Counted from the first letter of the stretch, positions 20,487 through 31,297 are shown. The stretch: 52,901 nucleotides of DNA from Lactobacillus sp. (GCA_022641965.1 JALCDX010000011.1:1-52901), one strand, 5' to 3'. Notes: generated from the sequence alone by a model not told the origin. Program-made: numbers and translations.

Positions 20487-21203
20487 CTAAATCTTTCCAA
20501 AACGTCGATGCCGATTAGCAAAGGCGGTTAAAGCTGTTTGCAAATCGTTTTCATCAAAATCAGGCCAATACCGCTTAGTAAAATAGAATTCACTATAAGC
20601 CAGCTGCCACAGTAAAAAGTTGGACAGCCGCTCTTCACCGGAAGTGCGAATCAATAAATCTGGATCGGCCAGCTCACCTAAATCACCAGTCATCAGCTGA
20701 CGACTGAACATTTCTTCATTAATGTCAGTCGCCTGAATTTTCCCAGCAGCTGCTTGAGCCGCTAACTGCTGACAAGCAGAAATAATTTCCGCGCGGCTGC
20801 CGTAGTTAAAAGCAAAATTCAAAACCATGCCTGTATTATTAGCTGTTTCAGCCATTGCTTCCTGCACGGCTCGCTCAGTGGCAACGGGCAGCTTATCAGG
20901 ATAGCCCATGATTTTTACTTTAACATTGCGTGCTTGCAGCTCCGGCATGTAGTGATTAAAAAAATTCACCGGCAGGCTCATCAAATAGCTGACTTCTTTC
21001 TTGGGACGGGCCCAGTTTTCGGTTGAAAAAGCATACAAAGTCAACACTTTAATGCCATGATCATCACAAGCACGGGCAATGCGGCGAATATTTTCCATGC
21101 CCTGCTTGTGACCGGCCATCCGCGGCAAATGACGCTGCTTGGCCCACCGGCCATTGCCATCCATAATGATGGCCAAGTGACGAACTTGTCCAGTCTGACT
21201 CAT
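20487..21203 (-). CDS. uppS: Undecaprenyl diphosphate synthase
   Basis: UppS elongates farnesyl diphosphate to C55 undecaprenyl diphosphate, the carrier lipid for wall polymers. The 238-residue protein has [19 protein letters not shown] at 14-32 with the catalytic Asp, [12 protein letters not shown] and the C-terminal [19 protein letters not shown]. Its ATG overlaps the frr stop as TAATG, so the two are translationally coupled. Confidence 0.97.
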   Translation of the reverse strand: MSQTGQVRHLAIIMDGNGRWAKQRHLPRMAGHKQGMENIRRIARACDDHGIKVLTLYAFSTENWARPKKEVSYLMSLPVNFFNHYMPELQARNVKVKIMGYPDKLPVATERAVQEAMAETANNTGMVLNFAFNYGSRAEIISACQQLAAQAAAGKIQATDINEEMFSRQLMTGDLGELADPDLLIRTSGEERLSNFLLWQLAYSEFYFTKRYWPDFDENDLQTALTAFANRHRRFGKI

Positions 21204-21759
21204 TAGCCCTCCGTAATTTCCTTTCGCTTAGCATCTGCTAAATCATCAATCTTGCCTGTTGCTTGATTGGTAACCTTTTGCACTTCGGCTTCCAGGTCGT
21301 GTTCTTGATCTTCAGTAATGTCGCCAGCTTTGCCTTGTTTTTTCAGTTTATCCATAGCGTCGCGGCGCACGTTGCGGACGGCAATTTTAGCTTCTTCAGC
21401 CAATTTGCCAACTTGTTTGGCAATTTCTTCCCGGCGTTCGCCAGTCAATTGAGGAATAACCAGACGGATAACTTTGCCGTCGTTAGCTGGCGTTAGACCT
21501 AAATCAGACGCTAAAATTGCGTGTTCAATGTCGTCCAAGCTGGATTTATCATAAGGCGTCACCATTAATACCCGTGCTTCTGGAATAGTAACACTGGACA
21601 TTTGCGTCAGCGGTGTAGGAACACCGTAGTAATCTACTTTAACGCTTTCCAGCAAAGAAGCATTGGCAACGCCCGCCCGAATTTGTCCTAAATTTTTTTC
21701 AAATGCCTTAATGGACTTGTCCATGTTGGCGCTAGCTGCTTGAATAATTTCGTTTGTCA

Positions 21760-21760
<1 letters not shown>
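21203..21760 (-). CDS. frr: Ribosome recycling factor
   Basis: The factor splits post-termination ribosomes together with EF-G. The 185-residue protein has typical segments ([54 protein letters not shown]) and family length. The start overlaps the pyrH stop as TAATG and the stop overlaps the uppS start in the same way, giving a tightly coupled pyrH-frr-uppS set. Confidence 0.97.
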
Positions 21761-22506
<746 letters not shown>

Positions 22507-22511
22507 TCATT

Positions 22512-22517
22512 ATTTTA
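22512..22517 (-). promoter_or_regulatory. Candidate -10 box of the pyrH operon
   Basis: TAAAAT lies about 27 bases upstream of the pyrH start on the minus strand, after the tsf terminator. The -35 region is poor, so only the -10 is marked. Confidence 0.4.
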
Positions 22518-22554
22518 GCATATTGACTCTGTATTTTCTTGCTTAGCTGACAAA

Positions 22555-22588
22555 CAAAAAAGGATGTGCTGGTATTCAGCGCATCCTG
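22555..22588 (-). terminator. Terminator of rpsB-tsf
   Basis: GGATGCGCTG and CAGCACATCC form a stem with one mismatched pair and a 5-base loop, followed by a run of seven T on the minus strand. Confidence 0.9.
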
Positions 22589-22607
22589 ATCTGTTAATCT
22601 TTTAAGA

Positions 22608-23486
22608 TTAGTTCATTTGTTCAGCAACTTCAGCAGCGAAGTCTTCTTGCCGCTTAGCGATGCCTTCGCCAACTTCGTAACGAACAAAGTTAGTGACAAC
22701 ACCGTTGTTAACTGATTTTGCATATTCAGCAACTGTTTGCTTGTCGTCCTTAACGTATGGTTGGTCAACCAAGCAAATTTCGCTTAAGTACTTGTTGACC
22801 CGGCCCTTAACAATCATTGGCACGATCTTAGCAGGCTTGCCTTCTTGTTCAGTTTCTTTAGTGAACACTTCAGTTTGCCGCTTCAGTTCGTCAGCTGGAA
22901 CAGAATCCTTGTTCAAGTATTCTGGGTTGATTGCAGCTACGTGCATAGCAATGTTCTTAGCTGCTTCTTCGCTGCCGCCTTTCATGGTTACCAAAGCTGC
23001 GATGGCACCGCCATTGTGCTTGTAAGCACCAAAGATTTCGTCATCTTTCTTGGAAACCAGTTGGAACCGGCGCAGAGTCAGCTTTTCGCCAATCACAGCC
23101 GTCAAGTTGGTAATTGCATCTTGAATGGTGCCATCACCCATTGGAGCAGCTAAAGCAGCCTTCAAGTCAGCTGGCTTGTTCTTCAACAATGAAGCAGTAA
23201 TGTAATTAACCAGCTTCTTGAACTTGTCGTTTGATGACACAAAGTCAGTTTCGGAGTTAACTTCTACCAAAACAGCATCGTTGCCATCGATTGCGTATTC
23301 TGCTAAGCCTTCAGCAGCGATACGGGCGCTCTTCTTAGCAGCCTTAGCAGAGCCGTTTTCACGTAAAATATCGATTGCTTTTTCGATGTCGCCGTCAGCT
23401 TTAACCAAAGCTTTCTTGCAGTCCATCATCCCAGCACCGGTACGGTCACGTAATTCCTTAACAAGTTTTGCAGTAATCTTAGCCAT
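22608..23486 (-). CDS. tsf: Elongation factor Ts
   Basis: EF-Ts exchanges GDP for GTP on EF-Tu. The 292-residue protein has the UBA-like N-terminal domain (ELRDRTGAGMMDCKKALVKA), the TDFV contact motif at about residue 80, and two core subdomains. AGGAGG precedes the ATG. It follows rpsB after a 33-base gap and ends at a strong terminator. Confidence 0.97.
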   Translation of the reverse strand: MAKITAKLVKELRDRTGAGMMDCKKALVKADGDIEKAIDILRENGSAKAAKKSARIAAEGLAEYAIDGNDAVLVEVNSETDFVSSNDKFKKLVNYITASLLKNKPADLKAALAAPMGDGTIQDAITNLTAVIGEKLTLRRFQLVSKKDDEIFGAYKHNGGAIAALVTMKGGSEEAAKNIAMHVAAINPEYLNKDSVPADELKRQTEVFTKETEQEGKPAKIVPMIVKGRVNKYLSEICLVDQPYVKDDKQTVAEYAKSVNNGVVTNFVRYEVGEGIAKRQEDFAAEVAEQMN

Positions 23487-23519
23487 TTGTGTCCTCCTAA
23501 TTGACCCGGCTAGCAGTGA

Positions 23520-24311
23520 TTAGTCTTCTTGGTCGTCGTCAGCGTCAGCAACGACTTCTTCCATAGACTTGTCGCCATCTTCGCTGGCTTGGTCAGCCAT
23601 TTCCTTTTCAACGTCTTGTTCATCGTCTTGGCCTTGCTTGCCTTCGATGATAGCGTCAGCCATTGCACCAGAAATCAAGCGGATAGCCCGAATAGCGTCA
23701 TCGTTTGAAGGAATGATTACGTCGATTGGGGTTGGGTCAGTGTTGGTGTCAACCATGGCAACAACCGGAATGCCCAAGATGTTTGCTTCGTGAACAGCAA
23801 TCTTTTCCTTCTTAGGGTCAACTACGAACAGAACGTCTGGGATTCTTGGCATATCTTCGATACCGCCTAAGAATCTTTGCAGCTTGTCCATTTCCTTAGT
23901 TAAAACAGCAACTTCCTTCTTTGGCAATAAGTCGAAAGTACCGTCTTTTTGTTCAGCTTTTAATTGCTTTAAGCGCTTAACCCGGCTTTGGATGGTAGTC
24001 CAGTTAGTCAAGGTACCGCCTAACCACCGTTCGTTAACGTAGTATTGGCCGGCACGGGTAGCTTCTTCAGCAATTGATTCTTGTGCTTGCTTCTTAGTAC
24101 CAACAAACAGGAAAACGCCATTATCTTTGGCAACAGCCTTGACGTAGTTGTAAGCGTCATCCAGCATCTTGATGGTCTTTTGCAGGTCGATGATGTAAAT
24201 GCCATTTCTTTGGGTAAAGATGTATGGCTTCATCCGTGGGTCCCATCTTCTAGTTTGGTGACCGAAGTGGACACCTGCTTCAAGCAATTGTTTCATTGTA
24301 ACAACAGACAT
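23520..24311 (-). CDS. rpsB: 30S ribosomal protein S2
   Basis: The 263-residue S2 begins [20 protein letters not shown], has the [10 protein letters not shown] and [10 protein letters not shown] motifs, and ends in a very acidic Asp/Glu tail (about 225-263). The tail is longer than in E. coli but normal for lactobacilli. GAGGAGG lies before the ATG. It is the first gene of rpsB-tsf and has a roughly 115-base leader after its promoter. Confidence 0.97.
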   Translation of the reverse strand: MSVVTMKQLLEAGVHFGHQTRRWDPRMKPYIFTQRNGIYIIDLQKTIKMLDDAYNYVKAVAKDNGVFLFVGTKKQAQESIAEEATRAGQYYVNERWLGGTLTNWTTIQSRVKRLKQLKAEQKDGTFDLLPKKEVAVLTKEMDKLQRFLGGIEDMPRIPDVLFVVDPKKEKIAVHEANILGIPVVAMVDTNTDPTPIDVIIPSNDDAIRAIRLISGAMADAIIEGKQGQDDEQDVEKEMADQASEDGDKSMEEVVADADDDQED

Positions 24312-24426
24312 AAAAATCCTCCTCTGGTTATTCCTCTCAGCTGCTCATTTCAAAGCTTGACCGCTTAGCGGCACCAGGGCTTGATCGCAGCTGATGTGAT
24401 TTGCATGCATAAAAATGCACCTATTC

Positions 24427-24455
24427 ATTGTATAAAGAAATTGCCAAGAGTGCAA
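24427..24455 (-). promoter_or_regulatory. Promoter of rpsB-tsf
   Basis: TTGCAC (24450-24455) and TACAAT (24427-24432) are exactly 17 bases apart on the minus strand. The roughly 115-base untranslated leader before rpsB contains short complementary segments such as CAGCTG repeats and AAGCTTTG, so a regulatory fold is possible but not shown. Confidence 0.75.
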
Positions 24456-24458
24456 GTC

Positions 24459-25472
24459 TTACCAAATTACCTCATGCCCGCGCAAAAATTTTTCTTTCCA
24501 AGCCCGCTCATGGTGTTTGAACCAATACTCGCGCTTCAAAGCTTGCCGCTTTGACGGAAAACGCTCATGATAAAGCAATTTGACTGGCCGACGTGTTTGC
24601 GTGTACTTAGCACCCTTGCCTGCATTATGCGCATCCACGCGAGCAGGCACATCATCGGTAAAGCCGCCATAGAAACTGCCGTCGCTGCAAAGCAAAACGT
24701 AAAAATAATAATATTTAGCTGGTTTGGCCTGTTCATGAATAATTTTCTCAATTGCTGGCGTGAAGGAACAATCAGCTTCGTGAACAACGATGCCATCTTT
24801 TAAAACCAGGCCAGTAGCCGCCACATGCTTTTTAGCAACAACAACCACTAAGTTGCTATCATCGCCGCGGTGAGACAAATAAGGCTGAATGACTTTCACG
24901 CTTAAGTCGTGCTGACTGCAAGCAGCAATAATTTCTCCCAACCGTTCTGGCCGGTGCACCATCACCATTCTTCCCTTCATCTTGAGCAGACCCGAAGAGA
25001 TAGCGATAATCTGGTCCAAATTAATCAGCAATTCATGGCGGGCAATCGCTTTTTTGCGGTCTGGATTTAGCTTGTGACCAGCTGGCACCTTGAAATATGG
25101 CGGATTGACCATCACCAAATCATAGCTGTCTTTTTTCAGCAGATGCCAGGCATCTTTGACATCCCCTAAATGCACGTCGACGCGGTTTTCAAAATGATTA
25201 AGCACCACTGACCGCTCGGCCTGAGAGGCAACTTCCGGTTGAACTTCTACAGCATCAAAATGGGCTAAGCTTTGATAGGCCAAATACAAACTGGCCGCCC
25301 CATTGCCGGCACACAAATCAGCGACTAAAGAGCGCGGTTTTAAAAATTGCTTAGCCTGTGCAGCCAAGAGCAGCGTATCTAAGGAAAAAGCAAATTCATC
25401 TGCCGCTTGGATAATTTGCAAATCATCACTGTACATATAATCAATGCGCTCGCCTGCTTTGAGCTGGGCCAT
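24459..25472 (-). CDS. tRNA1(Val) A37 N6-methyltransferase fused to a GIY-YIG (UPF0213) domain
   Basis: The 337-residue protein joins two families that are separate neighbours (yabB and yazA) in Bacillus subtilis. Residues 1-248 are a TrmN6/YabB-like Rossmann methyltransferase with a SAM motif DLCAGNGA (52-59) and catalytic NPPY (123-126). Residues 253-337 are a GIY-YIG domain of the YhbQ/YazA type ([19 protein letters not shown], then [10 protein letters not shown]). The join lies in one frame without a stop. The methyltransferase part should modify adenosine 37 of tRNA; the GIY-YIG partner's role is unknown. GAGGTGAT precedes the ATG. It is divergent from plsC. Confidence 0.85.
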   Translation of the reverse strand: MAQLKAGERIDYMYSDDLQIIQAADEFAFSLDTLLLAAQAKQFLKPRSLVADLCAGNGAASLYLAYQSLAHFDAVEVQPEVASQAERSVVLNHFENRVDVHLGDVKDAWHLLKKDSYDLVMVNPPYFKVPAGHKLNPDRKKAIARHELLINLDQIIAISSGLLKMKGRMVMVHRPERLGEIIAACSQHDLSVKVIQPYLSHRGDDSNLVVVVAKKHVAATGLVLKDGIVVHEADCSFTPAIEKIIHEQAKPAKYYYFYVLLCSDGSFYGGFTDDVPARVDAHNAGKGAKYTQTRRPVKLLYHERFPSKRQALKREYWFKHHERAWKEKFLRGHEVIW

Positions 25473-25526
25473 GCAATCACCTCAAATTTATTCTTAAATT
25501 TTTTTAGCATTCTATTTTAGCGTTCT

Positions 25527-25541
25527 ATGATAACATATCAT
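25527..25541. promoter_or_regulatory. Perfect palindrome in the plsC promoter
   Basis: ATGATA-ACA-TATCAT is a perfect inverted repeat. It overlaps the region where a plus-strand promoter would lie (TTAGCG, 16 bases, CATAAT) and ends about 17 bases before the plsC start. It may be an operator; the cognate regulator is not known. Confidence 0.5.
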
Positions 25542-25558
25542 AATGTTGGAGGTTTAAT

Positions 25559-26173
25559 ATGTTTTATCGCGTGATTCGTCCGATTGCTCGTTTCATCGTT
25601 TGGGTGCTCAATGGTCACTTGAATGTACACCACAAAGAACGCTTGCCCGAAGGCAATTATATTTTGGTTGCCCCGCACCGCACTTGGTGGGAACCGATTA
25701 TGTTCGCCCTGGCGGCTAGCCCGATGGAATTCATGTTCATGGCTAAAATCGAACTGTTTAAAAATCCTATTTTACGATTTATTTTGAACCATGCGCATGC
25801 TTTCCCAGTCGATCGTCAGCACCCTGGCCCATCCGTGCTAAAAATTCCAGTCAAAGGATTGCGGGCAGGGGAACTGTCTTTGATTGTCTTTCCGTCTGGC
25901 ACGCGCCACTCTGCCGAATTGAAAAGCGGCGCTTTAGTTATTGCCAAAATGTCCCGCAAACCGATGGTGCCGGTTGTTTATCAAGGACCGCTTACTTTCA
26001 AAGACCTGCTAAAGCGTCAACCAATGGAAATTTGCTTCGGCGATCCCATCAAGCTCGACCCTAAGACCAAAATCAACCATGAAACGACCACCGTTCTGTA
26101 TCACGAACTAGAACAAGCGTGGGACCAGCTGGATGAGGAGCAGAATCCTGCGTTTAAATACGTACCGCATTAA
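25559..26173 (+). CDS. plsC: 1-acyl-sn-glycerol-3-phosphate acyltransferase
   Basis: The enzyme acylates lysophosphatidate to phosphatidate at the membrane. The 204-residue protein has the acyltransferase motif I as HRTWWE (40-45), that is HX4E where most families have HX4D. Motif III is FPSGTR near 118 and the PVVYQGP segment lies near 139. The start has TTGGAGG upstream. It is followed after 11 bases by cfa, so the two probably form a membrane-lipid operon. Confidence 0.9.
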   Translation: MFYRVIRPIARFIVWVLNGHLNVHHKERLPEGNYILVAPHRTWWEPIMFALAASPMEFMFMAKIELFKNPILRFILNHAHAFPVDRQHPGPSVLKIPVKGLRAGELSLIVFPSGTRHSAELKSGALVIAKMSRKPMVPVVYQGPLTFKDLLKRQPMEICFGDPIKLDPKTKINHETTTVLYHELEQAWDQLDEEQNPAFKYVPH

Positions 26174-26184
26174 GGAGGAAAAGC

Positions 26185-27369
26185 ATGCTTGAAAAGACTT
26201 TTTACAACAACATGTTGAAACACTCGTTCAATATTCCCGTTAAAGTCACTTTCTGGGATGGGAAGAGCAAGTTATACGGAGAAGGCGAACCGCAAGTTGC
26301 CGTAGTTTTCAATAAAAAAATTCCGCTGCGCGACATTAGCAATAATGCTTCCTTGGCCTTTGGGGAAGCATATATGCGCGGCGACCTGGAAATCCATGGC
26401 AGCATCCAAAAATTGATTAAAGCCGCCTATGATTCAGCTGACTCTTTTATGAAAAGCAGCAAGTTTCGCCGGTTGATGCCGCATCAAAAACACACCGAAG
26501 CCCAAAGCACAGCCGATGTGCAAAGTCACTATGATATCGGCAATGATTTTTACCGTTTATGGCTTGACCCAAGCATGACTTATTCCTGCGCCTACTTCAC
26601 TCCAGAGAACAAGAATAATGATTTGGAAGCTGCCCAATTAGCTAAAGTGCACCACATTTTGCGCAAGCTCAACCCGCAACCAGGAAAAACGCTGCTGGAT
26701 ATTGGCTGCGGCTGGGGCACTTTGATGCTGACGGCTGCTAAAGAATACAATTTGCGCGTGACCGGCATCACCTTAAGCGAAGAGCAGTACAAACTGGTTC
26801 AGCAAAAAATCGAAAAACTTGGTTTGCAAAACCAAGCCGAAGTTCTGCTGGAAGATTATCGCGAACTTGGCGACCGGAAGTTTGACTACATCACGTCAGT
26901 AGGCATGTTCGAACACGTTGGCAAAGAGAATCTGGGTCAATATTTCCAAGACGTAGCTAAATACATGAAACCAGACGCGGTTGCCTTGATTCACGGCATC
27001 ACCCGGCAGCAAGGCGGCGCTACCAATGCTTGGCTGAATAAATACATCTTCCCAGGCGGCTATGTGCCAGGTTTGGCCGAAATTGTTGGTGAAATTGAAA
27101 ATGCCAACTTGCAAATTACGGACCTAGAAATGCTGCGACGGCACTACCAACGCACCCTGGAAATTTGGGATCAAAACTTTAATGCTCACCGGCAAGAAAT
27201 CGCTAAGATGTTTGATGAGGAATTTGTCCGCATGTGGGATTTGTACCTCAACGCCTGTGCGGCTTCATTTGAGTCAGGCAATATTGACGTGGTGCAGTAC
27301 CTCTTGACTAATGGTCCATCCGGCCAAAGCCTGCCAATGACGCGGGGTTACATGCTCAACGAAAAATAA
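26185..27369 (+). CDS. cfa: Cyclopropane-fatty-acyl-phospholipid synthase
   Basis: The enzyme adds a methylene group from SAM across double bonds of membrane lipid acyl chains, typically in acid or stationary-phase stress. The 394-residue protein has an N-terminal lipid-binding region, the [23 protein letters not shown] segment in its family form near 112, and a SAM site DIGCGWGT near 172. The family tail with [13 protein letters not shown] and [10 protein letters not shown] follows. AAGGAGG precedes the ATG, and a strong terminator follows. Confidence 0.96.
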   Translation: MLEKTFYNNMLKHSFNIPVKVTFWDGKSKLYGEGEPQVAVVFNKKIPLRDISNNASLAFGEAYMRGDLEIHGSIQKLIKAAYDSADSFMKSSKFRRLMPHQKHTEAQSTADVQSHYDIGNDFYRLWLDPSMTYSCAYFTPENKNNDLEAAQLAKVHHILRKLNPQPGKTLLDIGCGWGTLMLTAAKEYNLRVTGITLSEEQYKLVQQKIEKLGLQNQAEVLLEDYRELGDRKFDYITSVGMFEHVGKENLGQYFQDVAKYMKPDAVALIHGITRQQGGATNAWLNKYIFPGGYVPGLAEIVGEIENANLQITDLEMLRRHYQRTLEIWDQNFNAHRQEIAKMFDEEFVRMWDLYLNACAASFESGNIDVVQYLLTNGPSGQSLPMTRGYMLNEK

Positions 27370-27385
27370 ATTATTTTTGACAAGT

Positions 27386-27424
27386 AAAAAGAGATGTTCA
27401 AGTCAAGAAGAACATCTCTTTTTT
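27386..27424. terminator. Bidirectional terminator between cfa and the ABC exporter
   Basis: AAGAGATGTTC pairs with GAACATCTCTT around a 9-base loop, with A-runs on one side and T-runs on the other. It serves cfa on the plus strand and the ABC exporter operon on the minus strand. Confidence 0.92.
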
Positions 27425-27431
27425 AGTGCGC

Positions 27432-29222
27432 TTATTCAGTATGAACTTGCAAGTTGTACAAGCTGTAGTAGTAGCCCCTTTGTGCTAAAAGCTCTTCGTG
27501 GGTACCATGCTCCACAATGCGGCCTTTATCCAGGACAATGATTTGGTCAGCATCGGCAATCGTTGACAAACGGTGAGCGATTGCTAAAGTAGTCCGCCCT
27601 TGCCGCAAGCGCTTAAGCCCAGCTTGAATCAATTCTTCAGTCTCAGTATCAACATTAGCCGTTGCTTCGTCTAAAACTAAAATCTTCGGATTGGTAACTA
27701 AAGTACGAGCAAACGAAATCAGCTGCCGTTGGCCTTGACTGAGTTCACTGCCGCCTTCTAGCACTTTAGCATGGTATTTGCCCGGCTGTTTTTGAATAAA
27801 TTCATCAGCCCGGACGGCCTTGGCCGCTGCTTCAATTTGCTGGTCGCTGATCTTTTGGTTATACAAGCGAATGTTCGAGGCAATATCGCCAGTAAACATA
27901 AATGGGTCTTGCAAAACCAGCCCCAGTTTAGCCCGCAGCTCAGCTGGCGCATACGACTTCAAATCATGCCCGTCAATCAAAATTTGACCTTGATAGTATT
28001 CGTAAAAACGCAGCATGACATTGATAATCGTGCTTTTGCCAGAACCAGTGTGACCAACAATTCCTAAAGTCTGTCCAGGTTCAACCGTAAAAGACAAATC
28101 GTGCAGAATCTCATGCTTGCCATCATAAGAAAAGCTGACATGTTTTAACTCGATTTTGCCTTCTTTGATTGTCAAGCCGGATTGCGGATGCTGAGCAGGT
28201 TCAAATTCTTTAGTATCCAACACTTGAAAAATCCGCTTGCCAGCCACGATCCCGTCTTGAAACAGGGTCATTTGATCCATCATCGTTGAAAATGGATTAA
28301 AAAATTGATTCAAATACTGCGAAAAAGCATACAGGACACCGGCCGGCACGAAAGTTTGGTGGAGAGGAAAGCCAAAGTAAAGCAGGACCACTGTCAGTGC
28401 AGCTGAATACAGCAGCGAAGTTAATGGCGACAGCAGCAAAGAGTTGATGTGAATCATGGCCATCCGCGTTTGCATCAGCCCGCCATTTTCTTGCTCAAAT
28501 TTTTCCTGCATCCGATCTTCTTGCTTGAATTCCTGAATCAGCCCCATCCCTTCAATATTTTCATTCAAAGAAGTGTTGATTCGGCTTAATCGTTCCCGCA
28601 TTTTGCGATACAAGCGCGAGCTAAAATGCGTATAAACAGCAATCACCAGCATGATAATTGGCACGAAGATCAGCATCAGCCAAGCGGCGGTGACATTCGT
28701 AGTGAACATGGCAATAAAAGCTGTCACCAGTGAAAAGACCGCCATAATGACGCTGGCTAACACCGTCAAAAAATTGCTTAAAGTCATCGTATCGTTAGTT
28801 ACCCGCGAGACAATCGCACCAGCTGGGGTTTGATCGAAGAACCGCATTCCTAATTTATGCAGATGACGGAACATGACTTTCCGGATGCTTTCCAGCGTCT
28901 TTTCTGACCCATAAGCAAAATAAAATTCATAGGTGAATTGCAATGCAGCCTTCAGCAAAACGCCTAAACCGTAAAGAAACCCGGCCCACAAAATAATTTG
29001 CGTAGTCGCGCTTTTTGTAACTAAGTAGTGGTCAATAAAATATTGCAGGCCGTGCGGCAGCAGCATATTGATACCACTGACGAAAAAAGCACCAATCGTT
29101 GCTATCAGCATTTCCCAGCGGAAAGGCTTCACGAATTTAAACAAACGTTTGAGAATTTGCCATTGTTCTGACAGAGGAATTGGTTTTGACCAGACTGATT
29201 TGGTATTTTTTTCTTGCTCCAT
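27432..29222 (-). CDS. ABC multidrug-type exporter half, LmrD-like (canonical ATPase site)
   Basis: This is one half of a predicted heterodimeric type IV exporter in the membrane. The 596-residue protein has an N-terminal six-helix domain (about 40-330) and a nucleotide-binding domain with Walker A GHTGSGKST, Q-loop LVLQDPFMF, a signature LSQGQRQ, and Walker B ILVLDEAT with catalytic Glu. The start at 29222 is chosen for GGAGG 8 bases upstream. It begins one base after its partner's stop codon. Substrate is unknown; drug, peptide or lipid are all possible. Confidence 0.88.
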   Translation of the reverse strand: MEQEKNTKSVWSKPIPLSEQWQILKRLFKFVKPFRWEMLIATIGAFFVSGINMLLPHGLQYFIDHYLVTKSATTQIILWAGFLYGLGVLLKAALQFTYEFYFAYGSEKTLESIRKVMFRHLHKLGMRFFDQTPAGAIVSRVTNDTMTLSNFLTVLASVIMAVFSLVTAFIAMFTTNVTAAWLMLIFVPIIMLVIAVYTHFSSRLYRKMRERLSRINTSLNENIEGMGLIQEFKQEDRMQEKFEQENGGLMQTRMAMIHINSLLLSPLTSLLYSAALTVVLLYFGFPLHQTFVPAGVLYAFSQYLNQFFNPFSTMMDQMTLFQDGIVAGKRIFQVLDTKEFEPAQHPQSGLTIKEGKIELKHVSFSYDGKHEILHDLSFTVEPGQTLGIVGHTGSGKSTIINVMLRFYEYYQGQILIDGHDLKSYAPAELRAKLGLVLQDPFMFTGDIASNIRLYNQKISDQQIEAAAKAVRADEFIQKQPGKYHAKVLEGGSELSQGQRQLISFARTLVTNPKILVLDEATANVDTETEELIQAGLKRLRQGRTTLAIAHRLSTIADADQIIVLDKGRIVEHGTHEELLAQRGYYYSLYNLQVHTE

Positions 29223-29223
29223 A

Positions 29224-30975
29224 CTATTCCTCCTGTCTAGTAAATTCTTGGGCAGCCCACATCTGGGCATACCAGCCGCCCTGTTGAAGCAAAGCTTCAT
29301 GGTTGCCGCGCTCAATAATCCGACCATCTTCTAAGACTAAAATCAAATCAGCGTCTCTGACTGAAGTCAGCCGGTGGGCAGCAATGATCGTGGTTTTATC
29401 AGCACGCTCTTTACGCAGCGATTTCAAAATCGCAGTTTCCGTTTTCGCGTCAACTGCCGACAAAGCATCATCCAAAATCAAAATCTGACTATGTTTTAGC
29501 AAGGCCCGCGCGATTGACAAACGCTGCTTCTGACCGCCAGACAATTCGACCCCGTTTTGGCCAACCAAAGTATTGTAAGTATTCGGCAGCTGGGTAATAT
29601 CTTGGTGCAGCGCACTCTTGCGGGCAACGGCTTCAACATCATTCAGCTGGGCCTGATGCTCGCCAAAGGCGATATTATTGCGAATCGTGGTCGAAAACAG
29701 GAAATTTTGCTGGGGCACATAGGCAATTTGACTCAGCAGCGTGCCTAATGGGATCTTCTGCAAATCATAGCCGTTTAAAGTGATTTTGCCATCGTACTTG
29801 GCATATTCCCGCAGCAGCAGCTGAATAATCGCTGTCTTGCCTGATCCTACCTTGCCAACCAAGCCCAAAGTCTGGCCAGCCTTCAGTTCAAAATTGACAT
29901 CCTGCAGCACTGGAATTTGCGGCTCATCTGGGTAAGCAAAATAATTAATCTGGTAGACCAGACTGCCGTGCAAGTCGCTGGCCTTAATGAACTGATCAGC
30001 ATTTTTATCAGTAACCAGTGGTTTTTCCTGCAAAATTTTTTCTACCCGGTCATAGGAAGCTGATCCACGCTCAACGATGTTGAACAGGTAGCCGATAGCG
30101 AACATTGGCCAAACCATGTTGGAAATATAGGCAACAAAGGAAACTAACTGACCAATGCTCAGCTGACCGCTGCTGACTAGCAGACCGCCATAAATAATCG
30201 TAATTACATAAGTCAGGCCAATAATCAGCGAACCTAAAGGATCAAACAAAGAATCCCAAATGAAAACCTTGCGGTTGATTTTAATCGTTTTATCGACCAA
30301 ATTGTCAAAGGCTGCGGTATCTTCTTGGCCTTGGCCAAAGGTCTTTAAAACTTTCATCCCACTGACCGTTTCCTGAGTTTTATTATTCAGTTCTGAAAAC
30401 GCAGCCTGCGACTTGTCGAACTCGCTGTATAATCTGGTTCCCAAACGCCAAGCACCTAACGCTAAAAAAGGCAGCGGCAGCATTGCGACGACAGTCAGAC
30501 GCAAATCGGCAAAAGCGATCATGGCTGCCAAGGTGGACAAACCCATAATCAAAGAGTCAACTAGCGTCAGCACCCCATCGCCAGCAACCATTTCGATAGC
30601 GTTGACATCGTTAGTAGCATGTGCCATTAAGTCACCAGTGCGGTGACGCTGGAAAAAGGTCCGGTCCATTGCCAAAAAATGAGCAAACAGACGGCTGCGA
30701 ATCTCCCGTTCGAGCACTGCTGCCCCGCCCCAAATCTGCTTGCGCCAAACATAGCGCAGACCAAATAAAGCCAAGGCGGCCGCAATCACTGCCAGCACTA
30801 ATCCACCGTACTGAGCCCAAGAAATTTTGCCAGCATCCAACCGGTCAGCCATCAAGCCCAAAATCCGCGGCGGCACCAAATTGGCCACTGAGGTTAAAGC
30901 TAAGAACAAAATGCCGATCGTATAGCGCTTTTTCTCCTGTTTAAAAAACCAGCCAAGTTTTTTAAAAACTCCCAT
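29224..30975 (-). CDS. ABC multidrug-type exporter half, LmrC-like (degenerate ATPase site)
   Basis: This is the first gene of the exporter pair. The 583-residue protein has the six-helix domain (about 15-320) and a nucleotide-binding domain with Walker A GKVGSGKTA, Q-loop YVPQQNFLF, signature LSGGQKQR and Walker B ILILDDALS. Asp replaces the catalytic Glu after Walker B and Ala replaces the usual Ser/Thr at the end of Walker A. That is the degenerate half seen in heterodimers such as Lactococcus LmrCD. AGGTGAT precedes the ATG. Confidence 0.88.
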   Translation of the reverse strand: MGVFKKLGWFFKQEKKRYTIGILFLALTSVANLVPPRILGLMADRLDAGKISWAQYGGLVLAVIAAALALFGLRYVWRKQIWGGAAVLEREIRSRLFAHFLAMDRTFFQRHRTGDLMAHATNDVNAIEMVAGDGVLTLVDSLIMGLSTLAAMIAFADLRLTVVAMLPLPFLALGAWRLGTRLYSEFDKSQAAFSELNNKTQETVSGMKVLKTFGQGQEDTAAFDNLVDKTIKINRKVFIWDSLFDPLGSLIIGLTYVITIIYGGLLVSSGQLSIGQLVSFVAYISNMVWPMFAIGYLFNIVERGSASYDRVEKILQEKPLVTDKNADQFIKASDLHGSLVYQINYFAYPDEPQIPVLQDVNFELKAGQTLGLVGKVGSGKTAIIQLLLREYAKYDGKITLNGYDLQKIPLGTLLSQIAYVPQQNFLFSTTIRNNIAFGEHQAQLNDVEAVARKSALHQDITQLPNTYNTLVGQNGVELSGGQKQRLSIARALLKHSQILILDDALSAVDAKTETAILKSLRKERADKTTIIAAHRLTSVRDADLILVLEDGRIIERGNHEALLQQGGWYAQMWAAQEFTRQEE

Positions 30976-30998
30976 TCATTAATCACCTGCTTTTTATG

Positions 30999-31031
30999 TA
31001 AAAAAAAGAGGGCCATTTCGACCTCCGTCTG
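30999..31031 (-). terminator. Terminator between yneF and the ABC exporter
   Basis: GAGGTC and GGCCCTC form a stem with one bulge around GAAAT on the minus strand, followed by a T run of nine. Confidence 0.75.
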
Positions 31032-31049
31032 CAATGCTTTAAGCAAGCC

Positions 31050-31274
31050 TTACATCTTAGTTTGTTGGTGACGCATCATGTTCATCACCTGGTTGACCTT
31101 TCTGGCTGATGGGGTTTGACCCATTTGCGACATAATGGTCCGGATCATCTCTTCATTGAACGGAGGGTTGTCTCTGAAGTATCTTTTCATGTAAGCGCGG
31201 GCACCATAAAAGCCGCCAACCAAGCCTAAAATCAAGGCAACAATAATCAAAGTAATAGCTAATCCTAAATTCAT
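31050..31274 (-). CDS. UPF0154 (YneF-like) small membrane protein
   Basis: The 74-residue protein has one N-terminal membrane helix (about 4-26, LGLAITLIIVALILGLVGG), then the family motif GARAYMKRYFRDNPPFNEEMIRTIM shortened to its core ARAYMKRYFRDNPP, and a charged C-terminus. Function is unknown; it is widespread in Firmicutes. The ATG at 31274 is used because GGGGAG lies 9 bases upstream; a GTG two codons earlier is too close to it. Confidence 0.85.
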   Translation of the reverse strand: MNLGLAITLIIVALILGLVGGFYGARAYMKRYFRDNPPFNEEMIRTIMSQMGQTPSARKVNQVMNMMRHQQTKM

Positions 31275-31297
31275 TCTCACAGTCTCCCCTTGCTTGT

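Noticed and set aside
24312-24426. A defined S2 autoregulatory leader
   Set aside because: The leader is long, but I cannot draw a convincing fold or match a known family, so it is mentioned only under the promoter.
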